Source of the DNA: Lepidurus packardi
Lineage: Eukaryota > Arthropoda > Branchiopoda > Notostraca > Triopsidae
Assembly (NCBI GenBank): GCA_023053545.1
Contig: JAKZAN010000005.1
Coordinates: 6,076,001-6,140,000, forward strand
Length of the DNA stretch: 64,000 bases
Direction of reading: 5' to 3'
Shown one piece after another: positions 1 to 9,975 of the stretch; the stretch's first letter is position 1, and each line of letters opens with the position of its first letter. The notes beneath the pieces were generated by a model that saw only the letters and a list, made by a program, of their open reading frames with translations, did no database searches and was not told the origin of the DNA. Both the position numbers and the translations under genes were made by a program.

Positions 1-1138
1 GCGTACCGGAAACTTTCTTTTCTTTTTACTTCCGTTTTGTGACGTTGGTCTCTCATCAAAGATCCTTTTCTTTTCTTAGCTCCGTCAAACCTATGCCACA
101 TTTGACTTGGCCTGTGCTGTGGCAAATAGGACAAAGCTTTCCAACGGAATGGATGATTGTTGGAAGCTCGTTGAGTAATTAAGCAAACCAATTTTTCATT
201 ACGCAGTAGGCTAAGAACGCGCAGAACTCGCCCGTCAAGATTTTTGCGAACGTTTTTTACATTAAACTTATTAAGTTATTAAATATTCCATTCTAATCTT
301 AAAAGTAAATTTTAGTATATGTTAACTAGAACGCGTTTTTCGTGACGTATTAGCCGGTTCAGAATAAAATCATTCGAATAAAACATCAACCGACGTTTCC
401 CATCTGGTCAGCCTGGGACTCGTAGCGTTACTCCGGTCTTCCTTGGCATTCGCAACGGCGCAACGGTGAATAGTAAGCATTAACCGATTCCTAAGATCTA
501 CCCGGACCCAAAGCGCAAGTTCTGTCTGGCTTTATACAACTCTGTCGACTTTTTATTTCTGTGTATCTTTTGCGGGATAAAAATGTCGTATAACTGGCTG
601 TTTGAGCACGGTTAACGAATTTGTTTTCATGCCGTACCAGCTTTTCCTGGTATTTTGTTCTTCTATTCAAGTATTGCTGGTACATGATATCCTAACCACT
701 TCCGTTCTGAAAGTGTGAGTATTCTTAGAATAAGTCATGTACTCTCGTGTTACGATATACTCTGTATGACGTAATACATACAACAATATTTGATTTAAAT
801 GTTACTTCTTAGTTTCTATAGGAGGCTAGCAAAGTTAACGTCCTTCCAAATTCTGTTTCCGTAATTATACTTTATAAAAACTTTATAATTATGTATCGGC
901 AGAACAGAAATCAGGTAAATCGATAATTGTTGAAGTATCTTAATTGATAAAGTCTCGAACGGAAATTCTTGAAGTTCACGCGAGTGTTTCGTTTATTTTA
1001 ATAGTGTATTCACAGTGTACAGGAGTCTTTGAGCAGTAATAAGGGATAAATTAATCAACAAGTGAAAGGGGGGGGGAGGGGGCCGCATTAGTGGGTTGAG
1101 CAAAGTCTGGGTTTGAAATGTTTAATCCAATTCTTATA
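1..1138. other. Intergenic DNA, no gene seen
   Basis: I see no convincing coding exon on either strand. The only landmark is a G-rich tract at about 1068-1083 (runs of nine and five G). The adjacent minus-strand gene ends at 1139, so part of this stretch is probably its 3' UTR. Confidence 0.5.
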
Positions 1139-2410
1139 CTATTCTTCCTTCTCGTTCATCTCTGCGTATTTTTCAATACCTCGCAGTACGTGTTGCAATA
1201 AAGGTAAAATCATATTGGTATAAGAACTCCTAGCTTCTGCTTCAGCTTCGTTTTCAGCATAGTCTTCAGCATAGTCTTCACGTTGGTTTTCATCGTTTAC
1301 AATAATGCCCGCTCCAGTAGGATTATTTGGAAGCAAGATGCCGAATTCAGCGTTTTCCCCGTTTCCTTGATCAATTACAGTCACTCCACCTGCTGGTAGC
1401 GGCACGGGTACCGGTGCTGGAAATGGAAGTGGAACTGGTATCGGTGCTGGGAGTGGAACTGGTACTGGGAGTGGAACTGGTAACGGTGCTGGGAGTGGAA
1501 CTGGTACCGGTGCTGGGAGTGGAACTGGTATCGGTAGAGGAACTTTACCTGGTACTGGCACGGGAAAGGGGACTTTAAGGCCTGGTTTAAGGGCTGGTTT
1601 AAGACCTGGCAATTTAAATGGCAGTGGCAATTTAGGGGGCAAAATAGCGGGCAAAATGGCGGGGAGAACAAGAGGCAGAGGGAATTTCCCAGGGCTTCCT
1701 CCGGGTTTTTTCTTGAATAACAACGCTTTCAAACCAAAGAGAGGAACGCCCAGTGTAAGCTTGGTAATGGCTCCCAGAATGCACAAGAATATGATGCTGA
1801 CTGCCACCGTTCCCACAACGCCCGATGCTACCTCTGATTTGTGTAAAATCATATCCATAACCAACGGTTCCATGCCATGTTTAGACGCAGGTCGAGAACT
1901 ATAAAACGTATTTACTATTTAAGGAATATTTTGTTATTGGATTAATGCAAATATTTACGGTTTTCTCTTGACCAAGGGAGGGTCAGACATGAGGACCTCC
2001 ATGGCTTTTCGAATCACTTCCGGGGGAGGAGGAGGCGGGAAATTGTATGATGAACCTTGCATTAGAGCATTACCACCGCCAGGAATGGAGGTCTGGTACG
2101 TGTAAGGATTCGCCATGACTGGGTCCATTTGGAATCCTTCGGCCCTGCCTTCTCTTCCGTTGACTGGATGTTCGGGTTCAACAGGAGGATTGGCCGGAAG
2201 TTTAGGTTCTTCTTTGTTTACTTTAGTTGGAGCACCATCATCGATTACCGCAGCGGAGTACGCCAAACTCAGGCCAAAGGCCAATATTATCGGGATCTTT
2301 ATCATCTACGTGTAGAGAAACACATAAAATTAAGTAGTGTGAAAATTTGAGATGGAGAGCTGAACTTACCTTGATGAGTTCCACTGGTCAAGTAAGGTTA
2401 TTTCTTCTGA
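1139..2410 (-). CDS. Single-pass membrane protein with cytosolic PVPLP repeats
   Basis: Unrecognised gene, rebuilt from two coding exons: 2305-1959 and 1898-1139. The 60-nt intron has donor CC|GTAAAT and acceptor TATAG, and the splice stays in frame, giving 368 aa. A non-coding first exon lies at about 2410-2370 with donor AAG|GTAAGT, behind a TATA box. The protein starts with a signal peptide (about residues 1-19). A Pro-rich ectodomain follows, then one membrane helix (about 141-161), a Lys cluster (178-180), a long Pro/Val/Leu repeat tract (roughly 190-285, units such as PVPLPAP), an acidic stretch and a C-terminal amphipathic helix. The same plan (helix, basic cluster, C-terminal helix) is seen in the genes at 4.0-4.9 kb and 5.4-5.8 kb, so I infer a paralogous cluster. 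Function unknown. The two exons read as separate ORFs unless the small intron is noticed. Confidence 0.75.
1390..1545. repeat. Coding minisatellite, about 24-bp unit
   Basis: Tandem units of mainly 24 bp, sharing the core GGGAGTGGAACTGGT with some 18-bp variants, lie inside the PVPLP-encoding part of the gene at 1139-2410. On the minus strand each unit encodes a PVPLPAP-like octapeptide. Length variation between individuals is likely. Confidence 0.8.
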
Positions 2411-2422
2411 GGTTCCGTGACC

Positions 2423-2430
2423 TTATATAC
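2423..2430 (-). promoter_or_regulatory. TATA box of the 1.1-2.4 kb gene
   Basis: On the minus strand the box reads TATATAAG. A TCAGA initiator-like start lies about 15-25 nt downstream near 2410, followed by a short exon with a strong GTAAGT donor. A TGACCT half-site overlaps the box (2418-2423) and AGGTCA half-sites lie just upstream near 2565 and 2605. Confidence 0.65.
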
Positions 2431-3097
2431 CGATACCAATCGGTTACCGTGAACCCTTTGCTGACTTTGAAACGGGAATTTTGCAAGAAGCCTTCAGGTG
2501 GTTCTGTCTTGCCTTCAAAATTTTTGATTTTATCACGTTCGTGGTCGTACCTGTAACTTTAATAGGTCAAGGGGCGAAACAGACGAAGTTCATCTCACGT
2601 GAGAGGTCAAGTTTGAGACCTAAATGTGTCGGGAACTCAACGATTCCGCTTGTCCATTGTTTTGACATGTTTCGTGTTCTCATAACTTTCCTTTCGTTCT
2701 TGTAAGACTGCATTGATTCGTGCATACACGCTTGAATTTGAATATCTAATTCTTAGTTACAAAGTAATGCACCGCTCTATAAAAAAAAATATTAGCACTA
2801 TTTTATGTGTTATGCTTATTGCAAGGAATGTCCTAATCGAGTGGAGCTGAAATTTCAGCTAGTAACTCTTCTGGGGTAGGTGTATTAAATAATTCGATTC
2901 AGCATGGAACAGATGTATAGGGATAACGAAAACCTAGGCAAGTGTCAAAAGATTAAATGATAAGTCTTGAGAAATTTATTGTACATTTAAGAACATTATT
3001 GCAACTATGGAAGGGCTATTATAGAAAATACTATCAATGGAATGCACGGATTAACGGTTGGGAATATTCATTGCAATTTTATTGTTGGTTATTCACT

Positions 3098-3825
3098 CTA
3101 AAGCAGCATTCGTTTTGACGAAAGTTTAAGTCGACTTAAAAGTCTACTTCAAGACTTGATCTTCTAAGCGTTCGAGATGGGTGAACTTCGGACTTCATGC
3201 GTTTTATTTAGCTGGTCGTTTGGACTTCGAAAACCGACTTTTAATTTTGGTCTCAAGTCAGGCAAAAGTCTATAACGGGCACTCATGTGCCAAGTTTTTA
3301 AATTTTACTCCGCCCCTTGCATATTAATGCGTATGTATTTACTATACAGATGCATAAAATTAGTGGGTTTTTTAGAATATTAAATTGTTAACACCTTTTA
3401 ATGTGTTTCAGTAAAAGTAACATTTATAGTTACTTCATTTGTGCTTGTTAAAACGGTGAAGAGAAATATACAATTGTTTGTCATAACCCTGAAAGCAATT
3501 GACTGTATTTAAGCAAGATATGTTTATTTCTATGTTGATCGTAGACAATATTGCCAATATTATAAACACTGCCAATATTATTAGCGGTGTTTCCACTTGA
3601 CGGAATTGAGCAGTATAACACGCATTTTCACAAGGCGACCGCGCTATGGGGGGATCAATTGCAAACTAATGCCTATAACCGTTTCGTTTTGGACTCGAGA
3701 CTTCCCATCAAGTCGACTTCCCTAAACTGTGAAAGCTTAGGCTAAAACGAACGCTTATAAGAAAAACTCGAGGAAGTTTGGCTAGTCTTAATTTTAAGTC
3801 GAAGGTGGAAAACGAACGCTGCTTA
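3098..3825. mobile_element. TIR-bounded repeat, probable non-autonomous DNA transposon
   Basis: The left end (TAAAGCAGCATTCGTTTT, from 3099) and the right end (AAAACGAACGCTGCTTAA, ending near 3823) are inverted copies with about two mismatches. Further inward both sides share short blocks such as TAAGCGTTCG and AAGTCGACTT. There is no transposase ORF inside. The right border abuts TTAA and the left border TAAA, which could be a decayed 4-bp TTAA duplication of the piggyBac kind, but the class is uncertain. The rest of the 2.7-4.05 kb gap shows no gene. Confidence 0.6.
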
Positions 3826-4053
3826 AGTAGGACTCGTTGTTGGAATGGAGCACAGTAAAGAGTCTTATGCTTTTAGTTTTTATTAATAGTTACGAAATGT
3901 TGATGTTTTATAAAACTTTTCCGGAACGGAGGGTTTTGGTTTTAAACTCACTTGTTTTTATCGGACACAGACATCACATGTACAATTAACGACGATATAA
4001 GTTACAACCAATTAAATTACATTTTAAAGCTATTGGGGAAAACGATTGGATTA

Positions 4054-4820
4054 TCATTCGTCTAGGGATTGCATCTGTCCATATTTATGCACTGCCTGCA
4101 AGACGTTACTGGTAAGTTCTGCAAGTTTATTATTGCTGGGCATCATTCGGCCGAGTTTTTTCTTCTTCAGTTTGAGGATCGCTTTATGCAGCAATTTGAG
4201 CAAGAAAAGTTTCTTGGGGATCAGTGCTATAAGCGGCAAGAGCAAAAACGGTGAGCAGGCGAGAAGCAAAATTCCTAGGCCTACTGAGAAGAGAACCCAC
4301 GGCACGGTTGCAAAAGCACCGTAGTGCATACCGGCCGTGGGTACCAGATATCCTTCAAAACCTTCCTGCATGTGATAACCGTCCTGCGTGCTGTGCAAGT
4401 TGTAATCGCGTCCGTTTCTGTCAGGTTTGATTTTACTCGCGGATCCATCATTTAGACCTGTAATTCAAATACAACATGTTTCCCTAAATTTCCTTTTTAT
4501 TTAAACGAATACCTTCGGCACTTGTCTGGGGCTGGTTTTCTAAAACAATTTCGTCGGAAGACGTTGATTTAAAAGGTTTGTCGGCGTCTTTTTGCGTAAG
4601 AGGCGAGACTTGATTGGATTCTTTCAGCGAGGGGGGCGGGCTCGCAAGGGCACATCCGACGCAAAATAACCAAAATAAAGTAACGGGTTTCATCTAATTA
4701 AAGTAATTGATAGTTTTAGTTCAAAGTCGTGGAACGTCAGCTTCTGGGTAACTTACAATGTATTGTGAGGTAGTATGAAAAGCTGACCTGTTGGCTTGAC
4801 CTGAGACGAACGGAATGACC
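4054..4820 (-). CDS. Small single-pass membrane protein with signal peptide
   Basis: Unrecognised paralogue-like member of the left-hand cluster. Coding exons 4693-4513 and 4457-4054 join in frame (donor AAG|GTATTC, acceptor TTACAG), giving 194 aa. A non-coding first exon runs from about 4820 to near 4757 with a GTAAGT donor, and the 5' UTR intron ends in TTAG immediately before the ATG. The signal peptide covers residues 1-17. A polar ectodomain follows, then a strongly hydrophobic span (about 114-140), a Lys/Leu-rich segment (about 142-160) and a short C-terminal helix (LTSNVLQAVHKYGQM). I infer a membrane-anchored protein with a basic cytosolic face. Two half-genes are easily annotated here by mistake: the first exon alone reads as a 69-aa secreted peptide. 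Confidence 0.75.
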
Positions 4821-5310
4821 TCTCTTGGATATCGCACCCTGGCTTTATAAAGTGCACGGCTGAGTTTTGTACTTGTCCGTAGGTCTGGTTATCTTTCTGT
4901 ATTTTAAGTTTAGAAGCACCGCTAGAAACACTCACTTTGATCCCTCCAACCTTTCTCAATGCATTTATTTTCTGGGTCAGAGACCCTATCGACCTGACTT
5001 GCTTAAGACGCGTGACCCCAAACTTTTCAAGTCCGTTCCGCAAAGCTTTCATTTCTGTGTCAAAGTGAACCTCTCCTTTGTATCTTCAAACCTTTGCAGA
5101 ACTTTAGCATTCTAGGTCATTTAGCGGTGAACTTGACCTTAGGTCACCCAAGGCAACAGGTTATCTGATTATACATTCCGCTACGTTCTTGCACATCTTT
5201 ATTTTGGTGTTCCAATCTAAGGAACGACGAAGAGGCAAGTGTACCGTTAGATCATCTCAGGTCATCTTGTAGTCTCTTCTGCGTATGCGCAATGACCCTA
5301 TGATTGACCT
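4784..5310. promoter_or_regulatory. Divergent promoter region with eight AGGTCA half-sites
   Basis: Exact AGGTCA or TGACCT hexamers lie at 4784, 4798, 4816, 5114, 5134, 5141, 5259 and 5305, between two divergent TATA-driven genes. The pair at 5134-5146 forms an everted repeat with a 1-bp spacer. Random DNA would give about 0.25 hexamers in this length. AGGTCA is the canonical nuclear-receptor half-site, so hormone-receptor control is a reasonable inference, but no receptor can be named. Confidence 0.6.
4844..4849 (-). promoter_or_regulatory. TATA box of the 4.0-4.8 kb gene
   Basis: On the minus strand it reads TTTATAAAG, about 27-30 nt upstream of a TCATT initiator at about 4815-4819, in the expected position for the non-coding first exon. 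Confidence 0.7.
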
Positions 5311-5332
5311 GGCGCTGATTTTTTTTAGATTC

Positions 5333-5339
5333 TATAAAT
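5333..5339 (+). promoter_or_regulatory. TATA box of the 5.4-5.8 kb gene
   Basis: The sequence TCTATAAATAG lies about 30 nt before a TCATGC initiator at about 5363. This is the start of a short non-coding exon with donor CACTG|GTAAAC at 5426. Confidence 0.7.
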
Positions 5340-5362
5340 AGATGCATACCTCGTGTCTTTCT

Positions 5363-5816
5363 CATGCTATTTTGGGGTGCATGTCTCGGCAGGAGTAGTA
5401 GAATTTATCCCCCCAAGTTTCACTGGTAAACTTATTGTCTGTAGTTGTCAGAAAAGAGGTTGATTTGTGTTGTTTTAGTGAGAATCTAGCTCGAGATGTC
5501 CAACAATCCAAACCCGCAGTATACCTTCGGTGAAGGAGAACGACCTTCAACAAGCTACGTGAATCAAGGATTTTTGTCGCAAGTGGAACCTGGTCGAATT
5601 CTTAACATTTTCCTGGGCGCAATCTTAATTATCAGTATCTTGGTAATGTCTTCCTATATTTTGATGCTCTTGGGCTTATCTGCCCCCCGGCGAAGACGCT
5701 CAATTGATAACAACGAGACCCAACTTCCCCAACTTGAATTCGTAATTCGCGCCATTTCGAGTTTCATGGAAAGTACAGGCATGCAGCTCTTGGAAGACTC
5801 CTCATTCGAATATTGA
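5363..5816 (+). CDS. Small membrane protein, 106 aa
   Basis: The CDS is 5496-5816 in one exon. A 53-nt 5' UTR intron (5426-5478, acceptor TGTTTTAG) separates it from a non-coding first exon. There is no cleavable signal peptide. A polar N-terminus of about 35 residues leads to one long membrane helix (about 36-62), an Arg cluster (RRRRS, 65-69) and a C-terminal helix around LEFVIRAISSFMES. The order of helix, basic cluster and C-terminal helix matches the two minus-strand genes to its left, and it is divergent from the nearer one across the AGGTCA-rich region. The Arg run could also be a furin-type site if that side is lumenal. Unrecognised function. Confidence 0.65.
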
Positions 5817-5944
5817 ACGAAAGGTTTTGTTTTGGAATATTGTATTGGAATGTGTCGAAATACTACCAGAGTATTTCTTTTTTAAAAAAAAGACATCACG
5901 TCTTATAATAGTAACAATTAAATAAATAAAAATAAAATTGTTTC

Positions 5945-6826
5945 TTAAGTAGCTTTGCATTTGAATTGTTTTTTGCAGTCGTCCTTGTAGATAGCAGAGT
6001 CTTTGAAGGCCTTCAAAGTTTCTTGCCAGCCATCGGGAATGTAACGATCCAACATCCTGTATCAATGAGGAAGAAAATATTCATAATTAGGGAAAAAAAC
6101 GAAAAACGTAGTTTAATTTGGACGTGAACTGTACGACTTCGTTATTTATGAACCCAAATTAGGACTAACTTAACATAAGGCCAAGGGCAATAACCTTTTG
6201 GTGATTTGCCAATAAGGAAGAAAACGGAAAACGAATCGGGGACACCCAGTTTCCGGGACTTCTCTTTCTTCTTTTGTGTTTTACCGTTGCTTTCTCTTAT
6301 AACATGCTCACGTCGTGGCCAATAACGGGAGATGACTGCGTGTTATTTGTTTAACATATCTTTCCTCTATATTAAAAAGTGAGTTTCGTAAGTGCGATAC
6401 TTACATAATAACGAGCTCCTTGCCACCAAAGTCGCTCACGTAAGAACCAGCATGACAAGCTGTTCTCTTCAAGCAATCGCTATCGCCCATAGCGGCTCCA
6501 ACGGCTGATGCCACAGTTTCTTGGTTCAGAAAACTACTAGCAACCGCTGCTGGTGTAGTGGCTTCATCACCAGGAACAACTTCTTCGTTATCATCGGAAT
6601 GGGAATTTTCTGTCAGAAAAAGAATGATGGGACATTAAGTATCCAGAAAGCGTCAGGTCTGGGTCAACAATCGTCTTGACCCACATACACAAATTCGGTA
6701 GTTCTTATTTATTTTTGTAACATGTATTTCATAGGTTTACGTACTTGAAGCGTTGCTAACAGGGGAAGCATTTGCGAGGGCGGCGAAGGCCAATACGGCG
6801 ACCAAAAAGTATCCAATGGTCTTCAT
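5945..6826 (-). CDS. Secreted four-cysteine protein (family member 1)
   Basis: Three short coding exons, 6826-6745, 6609-6405 and 6056-5945, splice in frame to 132 aa. The exons are too short to stand out as ORFs. An acceptor (TGTGCAG) abuts the ATG, and a GTAAGA donor near 7042 suggests an upstream non-coding exon. The first 20 residues are a clear signal peptide (MKTIGYFLVAVLAFAALANA). An acidic linker is followed by the family core: AAMG, then C-x5-C, a Gly-rich loop, IPDGW and a final C-x5-C. The last intron is phase 2 and falls in the same place as in the genes at 7.7-8.5 kb and 9.1-10.0 kb (GKELVIM here, GRDFVFL there), so the three are paralogues. I infer an extracellular disulfide-bonded protein; function unknown. 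Confidence 0.8.
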
Positions 6827-7691
6827 CTGCACATGAGATAAAGGATTTTAGATAAAATTTTTATTGTATGTTATTCTAATCTTTAATTTGCCATCCGCTA
6901 AAGAAGTTTCACTTATAATTCTGTGTGTGCTTGTCTGACGATATTTTGAGAGTTTCGGATAGTTACTTAAAGTTTTTTATCCAAATTTTATACTTTTGAG
7001 TATAGCGATTAATGGAGATTAATGGAGAGTTATTTTTCTTACTTTGGCTAGAGCTGAATCTGAAATTCAATTGAAGTTAAGGATAAACAACTGTTGAAGT
7101 TTGGAATTCCGGTGCACGACTGAAGCTGCGTGATGGGTTTCCGAGTGAGTACCGTGTGCTTGATATAGCGGAGCTGAGAAGCCGAAAGGGGCCGTCCGCG
7201 ATGGAAAAACCGACGTCAGCTGCTGAGCCACGAGGAGAAAATGGTATTTAGCCTGCAATGAAACAGGAACAGGCGAAAATGAGGTCGGCAGGTATATGAC
7301 ATGTACATCCTAAAGGAAAAGTGCATCTGATAAAGAAAAAGTTAGTGAAGCCTCAGAACGTCTTTATGGTTAGTCAATTGAGGTCAAGATTTGGCAATCA
7401 TCATCTTAGTTCTAAAGAGATATTCGCGTATTGTTTTGTCATCTTAAACGTGTATGAGTCAAGCTGTGCAATATAGGTCAGTGACGAAGCCTAAGAATGA
7501 CACTTTCTGCCCTTTTCCGTACTATTCAGGGGTCAAAATTAAGGCGGGGAAAGTTATGAGCTGCATTTTGGTTAACTTATAAGGGAATTTCAGGTTTCTA
7601 TAGCAACTGGAAAAGGTTAAAATGGCTAGGGAGGGTTAAATCTGGCTTCTTAAACTGAGTTTGGATCAGTTTCACGTCCAAAGGCAGAAGA

Positions 7692-8514
7692 ATGCCAGCT
7701 TTATTGGTGACTGGATTTGTATTGTTCCTTTTTGCTTGCCAAACGCAGGCTAGTCCCGCTAATTTGAGTCACGACGAACAAGTAAGTCATTCGTTTTACC
7801 AATTTGTGGAGAACCTAAAGTGACTCATCTCGATGGTATTTCCTTGTTTTCTCTTTTTGCAGCGCACCGAAGAACATGTTTACAACTTCACGAGTTCTTT
7901 GGTCGTCGGAAACGATAGGCGTGGAAACGGGTTTGTTTTGGACAACAGGAAACGTAAGTTTCACTTTATGTTTGTCTGTGCTCGTTTATCATCTCAGGTT
8001 TGGTTTCTGTAGTTGAAGACCTTATGATCAACCTCATCAGCACTTTATGGGAGTTGATCCAGAATTGGAATGGAACTTTCATTGACAGAGAGAAGATAGA
8101 ACTTCCAAGTGAATCCGTACAGAACACTGGCGGGAAACGAGCGAAGAGAATCAAACGGACGTTAATGGGCATGGAACGTTGGAATAGTATGATGGACCCC
8201 TTTCTCGAGTTTGGTGCTGCATTAATGGGTTCTTTTGCCTTCAAAGATGCGTGCGTTGACCGCTTGGTTTGCTTGGCGACCACCTTCATGCCAAGCTTCC
8301 CTGGTCGTAATATCGTTTTGGTGTAAGACAGTTTAGATTCAAGATATTGTGTTTCTAAACTGGTTTTAAAAAACAAAGCTTTCTCTCCCTTGTTCCTAGG
8401 TTGCTGGAAAGTATGGTTCCCACCAACTGGAATCCGTATTTCAAAGGCGCCAAGGCGAGTTTGCTAATGAGTGAAAATTGTCAACGGTACCCGTGTTTCT
8501 CTGGTTTGTTGTGA
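7692..8514 (+). CDS. Secreted four-cysteine protein (family member 2)
   Basis: Coding exons 7692-7781, 7863-7953, 8013-8322 and 8400-8514 splice in frame to 201 aa. The start was chosen because residues 1-21 form a signal peptide (MPALLVTGFVLFLFACQTQA) and the first exon ends at a consensus CAA|GTAAGT donor. A TCAGTTT initiator-like site lies near 7666. The middle has a basic stretch (KRAKRIKR, a possible processing site). The core then reads FGAALMGSF, C-x5-C, PGRNIVLV, VPTNWNPYFKGAK and C-x4-C. The last intron is phase 2, as in the two sister genes. Function unknown. Confidence 0.8.
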
Positions 8515-9060
8515 ATGTATAATTTATCATAATTTAAATACAAACTATATTATATTAACATTCTCGTACCATTCATTTCCTTTTAAAGAAAATATACATT
8601 GCAATTTGTTTTGAGGCGAATTACATGATCAGCTGGATGATGTTCATACCGTCCTCGTCCCAAAAAATCAGGGTATATAGAAAATAAGGTGAAAGGCTAA
8701 AATATTGGGCTGTATTTACAGTTATTTATTTCGAAATAAGTTGTTTAAACGTAACTAATGAAAATTGGCTTGAAGTGGCGAAAATGTGGGTTTACATACC
8801 CACCCACTTATTTCCAAAGAAAGCTTTCTCCAAACTTCGGAAAAGGGTATTAATGCCGAGCCATACCGGATATTACACTGTTGTTGCAAGTCATAATCCC
8901 CTATCCGGATGCGTCGAAAGTCTTGTTCCCCGATTACGCTATACACTCGGAGAAGAAAGCCTCATTGCAAGGGAAATAAGGTGAAAGATCTCGTTAAACT
9001 CAGTTGAAAGGTTTAAACTTTGACCAAACTTTGACTTTAGTAGCATTTCCCTTCTGGCAG
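8515..9060. other. Intergenic, no gene seen
   Basis: AT-rich spacer between two tandem paralogues. Short ORFs here have no start context, signal peptide or splice pattern that I can support. Confidence 0.5.
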
Positions 9061-9063
9061 GCC

Positions 9064-9070
9064 TATAAAA
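9064..9070 (+). promoter_or_regulatory. TATA box of the 9.1-10.0 kb gene
   Basis: TATAAAA is followed about 28 nt later by a TCAGTTG initiator (near 9093). The 5' UTR is about 50 nt and appears unspliced. Confidence 0.75.
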
Positions 9071-9144
9071 GGTTGGATTTTAATAAGACAGGATCAGTTG
9101 TATTCCAGATTTGGCAAACAGAAAACGCATTTTCGCTAACTACA

Positions 9145-9975
9145 ATGCGCAACTTTACGTTTTTCGCGATCTTGGCTATTCTGTACGCCTTGCTTGTGTT
9201 TAGTGTCGGCTTGGTCCTCTCAGCCCCCCAAGCTTCGCCGAGTACTTTGCCTACTTTACCTCCAAATTGGCAATCTCAAACAGTCCAACCCAATCCCTTA
9301 CCTACCCTAAACGCCGAACAACTGCTGAAATGGCAGATGATCCAACAGCAACAGCAGCAGCAGCAAATACAGAAACCTGCCTTAGTACCTTCTGCAGTGC
9401 CAGGTAGCCCTGCTGGCGCTCACAAATTCCCCATAAAACCTGGTAAAGTGTATACTTGATTTCATGTCCTAAATTTTCGCCTGCAGAATTCTAATTTCTG
9501 AATCTTTGCATTCCAGTTCTAGTTGCAGGGCACTCTACCCGGAACGGAACAACCTATTCAAAGGGTAAAGGATCATCGTGGAGCTGGTTTTGGGATCTTC
9601 TCTTGGGCACGGATAACGCACAAAACTTCAACTTGGGACGCAACGCAAATGCAACAGCTATCGCTAATGTTACCAGGATGGAGATGGAGTCTATTCTGGA
9701 AACTGGTATGGCTCTCATGGGAGCTATCTTAGGCCGGGACCAATGTGATAAGAAAGCCGCTTGCTTAGCTGGAGACGTTATGCCCGATGTCCAGGGCCGT
9801 GACTTCGTGTTTCTGTAAGTCTCAACTTTTTCCGTTATTGCGTTTTAGAATTTTTGTTTTCAATTTCAGAGCGGCTGAGAGGCTAGTACCACAAGAATGG
9901 CAGCCCGTCTACCAAGTTGCTAAGAACAGCATGATGTTCAAGGAAGATTGCAAGAAATATTCGTGCTCTACTTAG
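9145..9975 (+). CDS. Secreted four-cysteine protein with Gln-rich linker (family member 3)
   Basis: Exons 9145-9442, 9517-9814 and 9870-9975 splice in frame to 233 aa. A hydrophobic N-terminus (about residues 1-27) is a signal peptide. A Pro/Gln-rich, low-complexity linker including a run of eight Gln follows. Exon 2 has potential N-glycosylation sites (NGT, NAT, NVT) and the family core ALMG, C-x5-C, GRDFVFL, VPQEWQP and C-x4-C at the C-terminus. Its final phase-2 intron matches the sister genes at 5.9-6.8 kb and 7.7-8.5 kb. It is in tandem with the latter, with its own TATA promoter. Function not recognised; an extracellular or matrix role is only a guess. Confidence 0.8.
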
